64,000 bases of DNA from contig NC_080716.1 in the NCBI RefSeq assembly GCF_019097595.1, forward strand, positions 29,515,901 through 29,579,900, written 5' to 3'. Shown in pieces: positions 41,300 to 56,068 of the stretch (position 1 is its first letter; every line of letters begins with the position of its first letter). The translations under genes and the position numbers were made by a program. The notes beneath the pieces were generated by a model that ran no database searches, had not been told where the DNA came from, and worked only from the letters and a program-made list of their open reading frames with translations. Origin of the DNA: Hemibagrus wyckioides. Lineage: Eukaryota > Chordata > Actinopteri > Siluriformes > Bagridae.

Positions 41300-42060
41300 C
41301 AGGTGGATCAGTGTCTCCATATCTGTTATGAGAAGGGTTTAGTTTGATGTGTATCTACTCTCATTAACTATGATAGTACAACAGGTAAGAGTACAAGTAG
41401 AGCGAGTTTAAAACACAGGTCTGTTTTAGTGGAATCTGCGTTTGATTGTCATCTTCTGGTGGTGTTTCCTGTATACAGAAAGGTTTTAAAAACTCGGACT
41501 ACTCTGAAGCAACTCAGCGCAATAAGTTCATTCTAATACTCACTAACACCAAACTACTGTTTAGTATTATTTATTTATTTGGGCCAAATCTTCCTCATGA
41601 ATTATGCAGAAATACACACTTCTCATTAGCCTTGTACACTGACACACACAGGGCAGTGACAGTTTTAGAGGCGTGAGAACAGAGACAGTTTTAGAGGCGT
41701 GAGAACGGAGACAAGTTGGCAGTTGTGGTTTAGCTTTTTTTTTTTTTTAAATTCAGTGCTGTGTGTTCAGCAGTGAAGAAGGGGAGGAAGTGTGAAGCTG
41801 AAAATATTTGCACGTTGCATGCATTTAATTTGTTGATTCATTCAATTTCTAAGCCTACCACCTGCATCATGCAGAAAAAATCAAGATGCAAATGGTCAGT
41901 TTGGGTAAACCTGTGTCCACTCTGGGCTTGAATTCCTGTTTGACAGGAGTGATCTTCTGCTGTTGTGGTCTGTCTGCTTCAAAGTTCCATGTTTTGTGCA
42001 TTCTGAAATGTGTTTCTGCTTAAAGTGTGTCTGTTTCAGATACACTGCATTTAACTATAG
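41300..42060. repeat. Intron-1 repeat modules after extra first exon
   Basis: CTTCTCATTAGCCTTG (41620), CAGCAGTGAAGAAGGGGAGG (41770) and GACAGGAGTGATCTTCTGCT (41943), in the order seen in intron 1 of gene B. Confidence 0.6.
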
Positions 42061-43324
42061 GTTGTAAAGTCCAGCATCTTACAAGGAAAAGGAATAGAAA
42101 CCCCTAATCCAGTAGTTTACCTTGTTATGACTGAACATCTAAATGAAACAGAATATTAGCAAAATCATCCAAGATTAATGAAATGAGTTCATTTCCAAAG
42201 TTAATTGCTTGGTCATCTAGTTCTCTTTTACTTATCGTGTCTTGTATTAGTCCATGTCTTATCTTGTAAAATCCAGCACTGATGTGCACTGCCTGTACGT
42301 TAAATGTGCACCGTTTGGCTGCTTATTATTCCGTGTTAAAAATAAGAGCAATTGTTTGTCTGGAAACAAGCATTTCTCCTTTGCTTTCTTCCTTTCTTTC
42401 TTTTCTTCTCTTTCCTCTCATTTCTTCTCTTTTTTCCTTCCTCCCCCGAAACAGACTATTCTTCCCCAGCTGGTTTCAGTGTAAAACTCTGCTAGACAAC
42501 ATCATCATAAGTGCATTTCTTCCCAGTCCTGGCAGAGGGAGTAAGACAGTCAGGGTTAGAGGTTTGTAAATCAAGCTTAGACCTAAATCAGTGTTGTATA
42601 TGAGCACTAACACGGTCTACAGAATTGGGGTGAATTGTTGCTAGATGTCTGCAGTGAAGAACATCACACACTTCTTCTAATGAAAAACTGTAACATGAAA
42701 ATAGTTTCTTGTATATTTTACTGTATTAATTAACATTAAATCCTGTTTGTTACTCTGAGACCATGCTACACCGACAGCAGCCAGCAGAGGGCAGCAGTGG
42801 TGCACACAGTGATAGCAGGAGAACAAATTACAGACTTCTCCAGGATGATTAACCTGGATTTCCTGAACCTGTCCAGCAGTATACTTAAGACCAGACTTTG
42901 ACACAGCCCTTTGCTACACCTTTGTAGAGGAGTGACAGATATGTTATGTTGGTGAAGACTCTCTGTACAAGAATGATGACTCAGCTGTAATAAAATATCA
43001 GAGTAAGGATGTTTATTTACAGTGTCTGTGATGTACAAATAGTCCAAAAGTGAACCACAATATCTTAATATATAATAAAAAAGAGAATAATATACACCTT
43101 CCAAACAGAGAAACCACAAGCAGTACAAGCAGGAATAAGCCTGTAACTAGTACTTCCGGACATCTTTCAAAATAAAAGTTCGGCAGTTCTGGGGTTTCAC
43201 TCTGAAATTGAGTATATTACAGGGATTTAAGGAAACTCTCACATGTAGTGATGTTTCATCCATGATCCAATCATTCTCCTTCACTTCCATGTACTGACTC
43301 ATTATTTTATTCTCTTAAGTCTCG
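42061..43324. other. Intergenic sequence with CTCF-like motif
   Basis: A T/C-rich tract (42376-42450) and CCAGCAGAGGGCAGCAG (42781-42797), a close match to the CTCF core consensus CCASYAGRKGGC. No coding exon is supported. Confidence 0.35.
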
Positions 43325-44400
43325 ACTGTGTAAAACACATGACTGCTTCAGCAGATTGTTCCTGCTTTTTAAAGACTGCATTATCGTGCAGGATGTGAAG
43401 GAGCAAATCATTGGTTGGATGTATTGAAGAATCCACCCCTTACTAGTCAGGATTAAAACCATACAGCAGTTACCACTAGAGGGAGTCAAAGACATTTTAA
43501 TATTGAGTATGAATGTGTTCAGTTATGTGAAATGTAATTGCTGTAACAGTTTTTATTTGATTGTCCAATAGGAAGTTTCTCCTGTTATGATGGATCTGTT
43601 ATGAGCCAATCAGAAAAGATTTGTGTAGGGAAGAGACTGGTGTGAGAATAATGTGCTCCAGAACTGTGTAGAGTGTTGAAAAGTGCTGAAATGAGTTAAA
43701 ATAAGGATTTCTTTGAGAATATTTCCATGTATCCAGTTACTAAACCATAAGTAAAGACTTTAGACTCGTTGTTACGAGCGGACGTCATTAACTGGGACTC
43801 CAGGTCACTGGTGTTTAGTCAAGTAGCTTTTATTGTCATTTGAAGCACATACAGCTGGTACAGTACACAGTAACATGAAACAACGTTCCTCCAGGACCAT
43901 GGTGCTACATAAAACACACAACTACAGGAGACAACACAGAACTAAGTTCACTACACAGACCTACACAGTACTACATAAAGTGCATGTGTGTAAACAGTGC
44001 AAGACAGTACAGTACAGTACAATAACTGACCAGGGACAGTGCAGCACTGACCACTACACAGTTTTGTAATGAATAAAGTGCAATAGTAAAATGCTGTGGA
44101 TGTAAACACAATACACAGTTAACAGAAAAAACCGATCATTGTGTTTTATTGTTATAGTGAAAATTGTCCAAAAATTATGAAAACATTAAAAATTAACTCA
44201 CACTACAGTCGATAACAATTAATAAATAAACACCAATCCCTCTCTCTCTCACTGCTGCATGATTAAGGAGATCTGAAGCATGTTGTTTGATCGTCTCCTC
44301 GGCTGTGTCTTTGCTCCATTTCATTACTGCAGCTGCAAGAGAGGAAAAAGAAACAATTATATATAGACCATTTCATAAATGTAAACAATAAACATTTTGC
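43325..44400. repeat. Duplicated intergenic block, copy 2
   Basis: Near-identical to parts of 11135-12580, including the LINE 3' UTR (43815-44130). Compared with copy 1 it lacks about 300 bases (11336-11637) and the GT tract. Confidence 0.8.
44253..44332 (-). other. Candidate minus-strand coding exon, copy 2
   Basis: Same 80 bases and same acceptor and donor as 12438-12517 (MKWSKDTAEETIKQH...). Function not recognised. Confidence 0.3.
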
Positions 44401-44916
44401 AATGCTACTGTACATGTCTGGTCCTGAAGCATTTCCAGTGTCGTCATTTTTAAATCACAGATCTCTCAAAACCTTTTTCCATGTACAGATCACAGAGATA
44501 TAGCCACAAACTCGTATATACACTGATCAGGTATAACATTGTGAGCAGTGAGAGGTGAAGTGAATAAGACTGATGATCTCCTCATCATGGCACCTGTTAG
44601 TGGGGGGGATATATTAGGTAGTAAGTGAACATTTTGTCCTCAAAGTGGATGTTAGAAGCAGGAAAAATGAAGAGTAAGGATTTGAGCGAGTTTGACCAAA
44701 AGGGCCAAATTGTGATGGCTAGACCACTGGATCAGAGCATCTCCAAAACTACAGCTCTTGTGGGGTGTTCCTGGTCTGCAGTGGTCAGTATCTATCAAAA
44801 GTAAGGCTGAAAATCATAGAGGTAAATTAGTTGCCTCTAAGCTTGGTTTAGTCCATTTACTGTAACTACACACAGAGACGATTCAGGCCAAAGAAAACGG
44901 CAGAAAGTTTTCAAAG

Positions 44917-45018
44917 TTTGGGATCATTTCATACTAAAACAGACAGAAAACTCTGTAGAGTGTGATTACTGTAAGACTGAACTGGTGTACCACAGCACTA
45001 CAAGGTCCATACTTCAAC
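44917..45018 (+). pseudogene. BED zinc-finger fragment of hAT (ZBED-like)
   Basis: Reads FKVWDHFILKQTENSVECDY, then CKTELVYHSTTRSILQHL: the W-H-F start, CxxC pair and QHL of a BED finger. Interrupted at 45024 by a MITE. Confidence 0.7.
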
Positions 45019-45023
45019 ATCTC

Positions 45024-45420
45024 AACACGGGGAAGTTAGTGTGATATTCGGACATTAGACATTCGGAAGCCGTATTTTGGGACCGTCGACAAATAAAAAT
45101 CAGTGAAGACATATTGGTACTAGTTGAAGGAATAGTGATTTTTTTAAATTAAAAAATAAATAAATAATTACAAATTAATTCACATGATGCATAATTAATA
45201 CTATCTATTAATTAAATTATTATTAATAAATTAACAAAAGCAGCATGCAATGACACATGGCATATGTATATTGAAGAAGAAATTAGAATAACTGGGGCAC
45301 GTAGCCAGGTAAGTAACAAGTACCACATTTCAGTCGTACAGAAATTTGTCGACGGTCCCTAAAATACTGCTTCCAAATGTCTGTCTAATGTCCAAATATC
45401 AAACTAACTTCACCGTGTTA
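45024..45420. mobile_element. MITE with long inverted repeats (397 bp)
   Basis: Left arm AACACGGGGAAGTTAGTGTG ... GACCGTCGACAAAT (45024-45094) and right arm 45344-45420 are inverted copies of about 70 bases with a few mismatches. Flanked by ATCTC at 45019-45023 and 45421-45425. The inside is AT-rich and non-coding. Confidence 0.8.
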
Positions 45421-45707
45421 ATCTCTCATTCACACACAGTCCCCGCTTTAAGTCCACGGAGTAGACACAAGCTTCACACTTCACTTAGATCAATATGAAT
45501 GTTCACACTTAGCTTAACAATATGATTGCTAGTTGAAATTAAGGCCGGTATAAATGTATGTGGATTGTGGCTACATGTAGTGACTATTTAAGATCATAAA
45601 TCAGTATGGTGGCTAGTTATGATGTCCCTAATTTAGCTACATTTTGTGAAAGCCTAAGCGTCATTCATTTTGATAGCCTCACTCTCTCCGTCACACACAC
45701 ACACACA

Positions 45708-48580
<2,873 letters not shown>

Positions 48581-48824
48581 GTATGTAGAGACATTTAAGA
48601 GGGTTTATTCACCAAATAACTAATTTCATGTTACAGAAAAATGTGTTAAGTAATTTGATGTGTATGGACTCTTGTTCTTGTTCCAAGTTTCCTTCCTGTC
48701 CAGTAATTTTTGCCTCTTACAAAAAAAGTCTTCCAGGAGGACAGTAAAGGCTTATGTCCTGCTTGAGCTGTAGTTAGACTGAAACGTCAAAATTAAGTTG
48801 GACAACATAAATGCAATGTTTAGG

Positions 48825-48850
48825 TATTATTATTATTATTATTATTATTT
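48825..48850. repeat. (ATT)n microsatellite
   Basis: Eight to nine ATT units inside the hAT body. Confidence 0.9.
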
Positions 48851-49616
48851 TGTTTTAGATTGTACTAATTTACCTTCTTTTGTAGTAATTAGGGTTTTTT
48901 TTTAATTTATATATTTGTATTTGCATTTTGAATGACAATTAGATGCACTAAATAGGTTTAGATTTTATTTTCATTTTTGTAAACAGGAAACAACTTAGTT
49001 GTTCATTTTAAGAGACCTGTCTTATTTTCTCTTACATATTTAGTATTCCTCTTTAATAAAGAAAAAGTACTCCTTATCCAATTACTCGATTAATCGATGG
49101 AATAATCGGTAGAATACTCGATTACTAAAATAATCGATATCTGCAGCCCAAATCAAAAGTGGTCCAAGGAAGGAACAGTGGTGAACCGGCGACAGGGTCA
49201 TGGGCGGTCAAGGCTCATTGATGCACGTGGGGAGAGAAGGCTGACCCGTGTGATCCGATCCAACAGACGAGCTACTGTTGCTCAAACTGCTGAAGAAGTT
49301 AATGCTGGTTCTGATAGAAAGGGGTCAGAATACACAGTGCATCACAGTTTGTTGTGTATGGGGATGCATGGCCACAGACCAGTCAAGGTGCCTATGCTGA
49401 CCCCTGTGCACCACCGAAAGCATCCAACAATGAGCATCAGAACTGGACCATGGAGCAATGGAAGAAGGTGTCCTGGTCTGATGAATTACGTTTTCTTTTA
49501 CATCACATGGATGGGCAGGTGCGTGTGCGTCTCTTACCTGGGGAATACATGGCACCAGGATGCACTATGGGAAACAGGCAAACCGGCAGTGGTCATAATG
49601 TTTTGGCTGATCAGTG

Positions 49617-50202
49617 CAGATACATCCACACGTGTATATCAGGGCTGGACATTAACGCTTGTCTGGGGCACGTGGTTTAATTTCATACTAATGTCAAAAG
49701 TATCACAGCATTTTTTCCAATATTTAACAATAGTAGTATTGCAGTGTAAATACATTCATGTACTGCTAATTCATCTCCAGACTTCTCACTTCACTGCTGA
49801 GGAGTCACCTTGTGGGTTTTGTTTTTTTTGGAAATCTAAAGACTTTACTTAGTTAGTTCCAGGTTTAAGAGAGAATCCAAACACTGAAGAACACAGTCTT
49901 AATTTGAATGTTGATATTTTTAATCACATGATAAATAAAGGATATCAATATCAATTAGTACTGGTCCTGACTGACTCACCCGAGTTAAATGATCCGATTC
50001 CGCATATTAACTCATGATTCATGAGTCCGAGGTCTAAATTAACACGATTCTTTTTTTATTTTATTTTTATTTTATTTTATTTTATTTTTTTTAATGAAAC
50101 AATACAGAACATTATATATTATACATTAACATTAACACAGTTATTAAACATATCAGAGAAAAAAGAAGTTAGAAAGAAAGAAAAACAAATGTGCTGCCAG
50201 GG

Positions 50203-50254
<52 letters not shown>

Positions 50255-50303
50255 CAGTATAAGAAATTAACGTATTAAGAAGACGGCTGCTACCGTGTTC
50301 ATC
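49617..50303. other. Unassigned sequence with GA microsatellite
   Basis: AT-rich. (GA)n at 50211-50250. The stretch GACTGACTCACCCGAGTTAA (49970) has a partial inverse near 51340 (ACTCAACGAGACCCGAGTC), so 49960-51400 may be one element around the VNTR; not proven. Confidence 0.4.
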
Positions 50304-50902
50304 GACTGGTTCAGCTGATTCTCAGTGGACTCGTGGAGCCGGGTTATAGACCGATTCAGCTGATTCTCAGTGGACTCGTGGAGCCGGGTTATAGACCGAT
50401 TCAGCTGATTCTCAGTGGACTCGTGGAGCCGGGTTATAGACCGATTCAGCTGATTCTCAGTGGACTCGTGGAGCCGGGTTATAGACCGATTCAGCTGATT
50501 CTCAGTGGACTCGTGGAGCCGGGTTATAGACCGATTCAGCTGATTCTCAGTGGACCCATGGAGCCGGGTTATACACTGATTCAGCTGATTCTCAGTGGAC
50601 TCGTGGAGTCGGGTTATAGACTGATTCAGCTGATTCTCAGTGGACTCGTGGAGTCGGGTTATAGACTGATTCAGCTGATTCTCAGTGGACTCGTGGAGTC
50701 GGGTTATAGACTGATTCAGCTGATTCTCAGTGGACTCCTGGAGTCGGGTTATAGACTGATTCAGCTGATTCTCAGTGGACTCGTGGAGTCGGGTTATAGA
50801 CTGATTCAGCTGATTCTCAGTGGACTCGTGGAGTCGGGTTATAGACTGATTCAGCTGATTCTCAGTGGACTCATGGAGTCGGGTTATAGACTGATTCAGC
50901 TG
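50304..50902. repeat. 45-bp VNTR, about 13 copies
   Basis: Unit: GATTCAGCTGATTCTCAGTG followed by GACTCGTGGAGCCGGGTTATAGACC-type sequence split in two subtypes. The first six copies carry GAGCCGGG / GACCGATT, the later ones GAGTCGGG / GACTGATT. Since 45 is a multiple of 3, a plus-strand ORF (VEPGYRPIQLILSGL repeated) stays open through the array; I regard it as a by-product, not a gene. Confidence 0.93.
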
Positions 50903-51123
50903 AGAATCTTATGTTTAGTCTCAGCACCTCCAAAGTGCATGATTCTTAAATGCTGATTAATAGGTAATATTAAGTTATAGTTATACTTTTTGCACATTTT
51001 GCATTTTTGTTCAGTATTTAAGATATTTATTTGTATTCCATTTGGATACTTTTACTTTTAACATATTTCACTTTTGGTTAATATAACTGATTTGCACATT
51101 TTTCATTTTTATATTTGTGATAA

Positions 51124-51155
<32 letters not shown>

Positions 51156-51596
51156 GCACTGGTATGGTAAGTCTTGATTCTGTGCTCATTAAATTATTAT
51201 AGTGTATAATCACCTGCATTAATCCCACCATTCAATCACTATATATATTTCCCAGCATGATTAGAGTTTGTACAGGAAACGAGGGCTATTAAAGAATCAC
51301 TGAATCACTGATTCGATTCATTTCAGTGAGTGACTCAACGAGACCCGAGTCTTTAAAAAGAATCGTTTTTATTACCGCTAGTCCGCACCAACTAACCGGA
51401 AACCTCCAAGCACCAAACACGTCACTTCCGTAAACCCAATAATAACCGTTAAAATAGTCTCTATGTGTAAAGACACCTGTATTCATACACCAAGTCCACA
51501 TATTAGTATAAAATATCAAGGTTTGAATCCCTTGTACACAACTGTACTCTAACCTGCTGCGACACGCTGCTCTGACCAAAAGAGGACAAAATTAAA
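50903..51596. other. Unassigned sequence
   Basis: AT-rich, (GT)n at 51129-51155. No exon or known element recognised. Confidence 0.4.
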
Positions 51597-52242
51597 ACAT
51601 CTATCCAACAGCTAGCTTTGTCCCATCATGGTAACTAGCTACCGTTAGCTAAACGCTGGTTTCAGTCAGAGTTAGCGTTAGGAGCTAACCGGGCATTACT
51701 TTAGAAAACTGCCATAGCAGAAGAAAATATTCCCAACTGTAACGGTGCCGTTAGCTCGTTTCTGCTTGATTTAACATGACCGTCATGTAGGACGGCTAAC
51801 GTGCTAGCTAGCTAACCTGGCACCAACATTTGTAGCTAGCTAACATTAGCCCTAATGCTAGCTCGACGTGTTAGTTGCCTAGCGCTTAGTTATTTAGACA
51901 AAGCTTGTTCAGTCTCTTCTGCTAACGTTACAGTTGTGAGGATTTTCTTCTGCTGTGGCAGTTTTCAAAAGTAATGCCGGTGTTGTGTCCAACTCTGTTT
52001 GGGGATCTGTTTCCCCCTAGCCCCGCCCCCGGACATACTTTCTTCCAGAAGTCTACAATATAAAGCTAACACTAAGTACATTTATAATCGGAACTTAGTT
52101 GATCTTACCTTAAGTGTCTTCAACTATCTGGATGAGTTGTGACTTTTGTCTTGCTGTAACACGGTCCTGACAAGAGCAGAACATCACATGGACTACAAGC
52201 AGGAGACTCGAGCATGGAGGGGAACCGCCGTCTGATCTGAAC

Positions 52243-52256
52243 TGCGCATTGCGCGA
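52243..52256 (-). promoter_or_regulatory. Disrupted NRF1-like site
   Basis: TGCGCATTGCGCGA: a one-base insertion breaks the central dyad found intact at 14568-14580. Confidence 0.35.
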
Positions 52257-52629
52257 GGGACCGCTATATACGGCAATTCTACTTTCACGAACTCGATAGT
52301 TATGATTACATTTTCATAGGAGGATGGCATTGACTAGGTTTTTATTTTTTAATTTAGTTTTTGAAAGATTCAAGAACAATTGTCAAAGAATCAAAAAACT
52401 TGGACAGTACACTATAACAGCAATATGAACATTATGCTATGACAGACAACCACACACCACAACTGACAATAACAATATTTGAAATGAATTGATTGTTCAT
52501 ATTTCTAATTCATGCACCTGTTGTACACGTCCCTAGACATAAAAACAAATAAAAAAACTCCTATCCAGACAGTCAAATACCAAACCAATTATCTACACTC
52601 AAGAGGGGACATAGTCAGACATTGTGGTG

Positions 52630-52664
<35 letters not shown>

Positions 52665-52745
52665 TAGAAAACAGGAAGTGGTAAAGTGCTAAAGCTTTAA
52701 CACACACCTCTGCTCTGTCAGTCAGTCAGTCATTAGAGGGACAGG

Positions 52746-52776
52746 ATGGAGCTCAGTCCACTCTCTGTGATGCTCT
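52746..52776 (+). CDS. Signal-peptide exon 1 of a presumed gene C
   Basis: [10 protein letters not shown] plus one base, donor GTGAGT, with the ETS-like ACAGGAAGTGG 66 bases upstream (52671). The context equals that of gene B exon 1, and the following 11 kb is intron-1 type repeat. The remaining exons should lie right of the window if the pattern holds. Confidence 0.55.
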
Positions 52777-53294
52777 GTGAGTAAATGTTCTCTTTGTGTC
52801 TTCATTAGAGTGAGTGGTGGGGTATAAAGTTGTTCATCTGCAGTCTGAATGTCCTGAGTGATGATCTTATTGTGTGATTAGGACATTGTGTGTACTTCAG
52901 CATGACTGCTCAGGTGTATTGTGTATTGTTGGAATCTGTACCTGATGGTCATCTTCTGCTGGTGTTTGCTGTATACAGAAAGGTTTTAACAAAACCATGT
53001 TAGCTTTAACTAGACTAGAGAAAATGCGTTATAACCTACATTTCCATTTTTATTACTATTATAGTCTGTGCAGGAAAACATGTTCACTCTAATACACACT
53101 AATTCCAAACTAATGACCAGACCATTTTTAAAAAATAATCACAAATCTTTATTATTTTTATGTTAAAAATAAGGGCAATAATTGTGCAGAAACAAACACT
53201 TCTCATTAGTCCTGTACACACAGAGCAGTGACCATGTTAGAGGCCTGAGAAAAGACAGCAGGGAGCGGATGTGGTTTATTTTCTATTTTCATTT

Positions 53295-54340
53295 AGTCAT
53301 GCGATTTCAGCTGTGAAACAGAGGAGGAGGTGTGAAGATGGACGTGTGAAAGCAACAACTAACTTTTAAATGTTGATAACAGATAGATTTAACTCCACTG
53401 ACATCATCAAACTCTTTTAAAGTCAGAAGCAGTCAGTTGGAGACAAAACAACTATTCAGAGTGATAAGATGTAAGAAGATGCCATCACTGGCCATTTTAT
53501 TAGGAACGCTATACTATCACTGTTACTGGGATATAAATAAATATTCTTATTTAAAAGGTTAGGAGATTTCATACTTTTTGCTATTCATCATCATGTGAAG
53601 CAATTTTTCACATAGGAAGCTACAGTGGTCGTCTATGCCAGGAATATTGTTTATACAATTAATGATAATGAATTTATAAGTTATCTTTAGAAAAATTGTA
53701 AAAAGAACATATTGCGGTGCTCAGGTTTGCTCAGGACTACTAGTGATGCTCCCCAAAATGAGAAGAACCTAAAAACATGCGAGCTGTGCTGTGATCAACT
53801 CATATAATCATTAAACAATCTTCAGGGTTCATTTCATTTTATTTATGGTTAATGAATCTGAAGTCTGTCCTGGGGACATTAACATGTGAAACTTTGAAGC
53901 ATCTCAGTGACCTTTTAAGATGAAAATATTTGCACATTGCATGCATTTAAGTTGTTGATGTGATGCTTATTTCTGAGCCTATAACCTGCATCATGCAGTA
54001 AAAATTAAGATGCATTAGACCCATTGTCCAGTTTTCAAATTGTCAATTTGTGTGAGGCTGTGTCCAGTCTGGGCTTTGCTTCCTTTTCTTGTCTGACAGC
54101 AGTGATCTTCTGCGGTTGTGGTCTATCCAAAGTTCCATATTTTCTGCATTCTGAGATTCTTTTATTCAGTGCTCTTTTGAGGAGCAGAGGTACTAGCATG
54201 TGGTAGTGAAGCGGAAGGTTCCAGAAGGACAAAGACAGAACTTAACTTACTGCCCTGAACATGCCCCATGATACTCAACCTGAGCTCCACGAGGGTGAGG
54301 AGCGCTTGCTGCCACCTGATTGATTGATAGTGTTAGAGGC
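53295..54340. repeat. Intron-1 type repeat modules
   Basis: Modules TGCTCAGGTTTGCTCAGG (53718), AACCTGCATCATGCAG (53983), GACAGCAGTGATCTTCTGC (54098) and GGGTGAGGAGCGCTTGCTGC (54292). No coding exon is seen. Confidence 0.6.
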
Positions 54341-55074
54341 CTGCGGTGGGCCGTCAGGGTCAGCGAGGCCTTCTCTACTGGCCTAAACAGCAGTGATCTG
54401 AATCACTGACTTGCATTTTAATATATTTAATATATTTTTCCATGAATGTGTATTAAATTATTCCCGATATTCTATTCTCTACATTTCATAGCTTTTCTCT
54501 CGTTGTGCTGCTCCCAGTAGTGTATATTTATGATAAGAGTATTTATCCGATCATATTTCAGCCAGTGGCTGACATCATGTGTTGCCAGAGTGAAAGAAAT
54601 CTGCCTTTAAGGCCTTCAGAATCAATAGTGCAGGCGCCCGGAGCTTAAAATAAGTGGCAATGAAATTGTTACATTAACCAATAAGATTTCGAGTTGGCAT
54701 CACTGGGGCCATCTAGCAGGCATACGATTACGTCAGCAATTTCCCGTCCTTTGATTGGATAACTGGAGTAGTCAGAGGCAGTGAACCGCACAAACTAAAT
54801 AAAGTATATATATTTTAACTCACAATGGCTGACAGAGGAGAAGAAATTGATTTGGTCACAGACATCCTTACAAATGCATTTTCAAGGTAGACTGTAATAA
54901 AATGGACTATTCCTTGTGAGGTGTGAAATACTGTAGCCTAATTTCTTTTTTACTTTGCTATTTAATGATTGAATAGTATCTATTGTCGTAGCGTCATAAT
55001 GATGGTATAGAGGTGGATTAATTCAGGAAGGACACCAGTGAAGGCCTAGGTGTGAAATGCACGGCCCACCACTG
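54341..55074 (+). mobile_element. Non-autonomous hAT element with ZMYM1-like first exon
   Basis: Ends CTGCGGTGGGCCGT and ACGGCCCACCACTG form a 14-bp inverted repeat with two mismatches. Flanks GAGGC (54336-54340 and 55075-55079) are direct repeats, and removing the element restores the module reading TTAGAGGCCTGAGAG. Inside, ATG at 54825 opens MADRGEEIDLVTDILTNAFS, then donor GTAGAC at 54887. This resembles the N-terminus of fish TTF/ZMYM1-like hAT transposases. The catalytic exons are missing. Confidence 0.75.
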
Positions 55075-56068
55075 GAGGCCTGAGAGGGCAGAGAGCAGGT
55101 CACTGGTGCAAATTCAGCTGTGAAGAAGGGTGTCTGGGGGGTGAGGGAGGTGAAGTGTGAAGATGTACGTGTGAAAGCAGTTGTTAACTTTTAACTTCTG
55201 ATAATGTGCTTAAATTTAACTCCACTGACATCACTGAAATCTTTAAAGACACACTGAAAATCACCATTTACAGTCAGAGACACAGCAGAGTCAGCTGGAG
55301 ACAAACCAGTTATTCAGTGTGATGATATTTCTGATCATACCCTCACTGGCCACTTTATTAGGGTTATTATTATCTATTATCCTATTACTGGAACACTATA
55401 CTATTATCATTACTGGTTATATTATATATGGGCAATAAGGATACTATGATACTATTACAAAAGAATTCACAATATGAATAATAATTCTTATTTAAAAATT
55501 CAGGTTTCGTCATTTTTGCTATTCATCATCCTCAGAAACTTTTTCCTGGTCAGAAGCTGCAGTGCTCGCCTATAGAATGAATTTAAGTTGGGAATGCTGG
55601 TGCAGCAGGTTGTGTTATCTCTAAAAAGATAGTGTAAAAAGAATATATTGTGGTGCTCAGGTTTGCTCTGGACCACTAGTGATGTTCCTCACATGAGAAG
55701 AAGGTGCTGTGCTGTGATCAACTTCAGGAAACATTTTATACTGGTTAAGGTAACATTTTTGTTATGGTCTGTACTGTGAAGCATCTCAGTGTAATAAGTT
55801 CATTCTAATACACACTAACGTCAAACTATTGTCTAGTCTTATTCACTTATTTGGGTCAAATTTATCAAAGAATTATTCAAAAATTAACACTTCTCATTAG
55901 CCTTTTACACTGACACACACAGGGCAGTGACAGTTGTGGTTTAGCTTCTTTTTCTCTGTTCAGCAGTGAAGAAGGGGAGGAGGTGTGAAGCTGGATGTGT
56001 TAAAGCAATAACTGACTTTTCAAGATGAAAATATTTGCATGTTGCATGCATTCAATATGTTTATGACA
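55075..56068. repeat. Intron-1 type repeat modules
   Basis: Continues the interrupted module, then CTGGTCAGAAGCTGCAGTGC (55547), GTGGTGCTCAGGTTTGCTCT (55650) and CAGCAGTGAAGAAGGGGAGG (55961). Confidence 0.6.

Larger units (their letters stand above)
51597..53294. repeat. Duplicated block carrying a receptor first exon, copy 2
   Basis: Near-identical to 13921-15605. Notable differences: one extra T in the NRF1-like palindrome (ACTGCGCATTGCGCGAG at 52241-52257), a longer TC tract (52632-52662), and CACCAACATTTG for CACCGACATTTG. Confidence 0.9.

Noticed and set aside
50333..50956. 207-codon plus-strand ORF with a 15-residue repeat
   Set aside because: The period is a multiple of three, so frames stay open by construction; no domain, promoter or splice context supports a gene.
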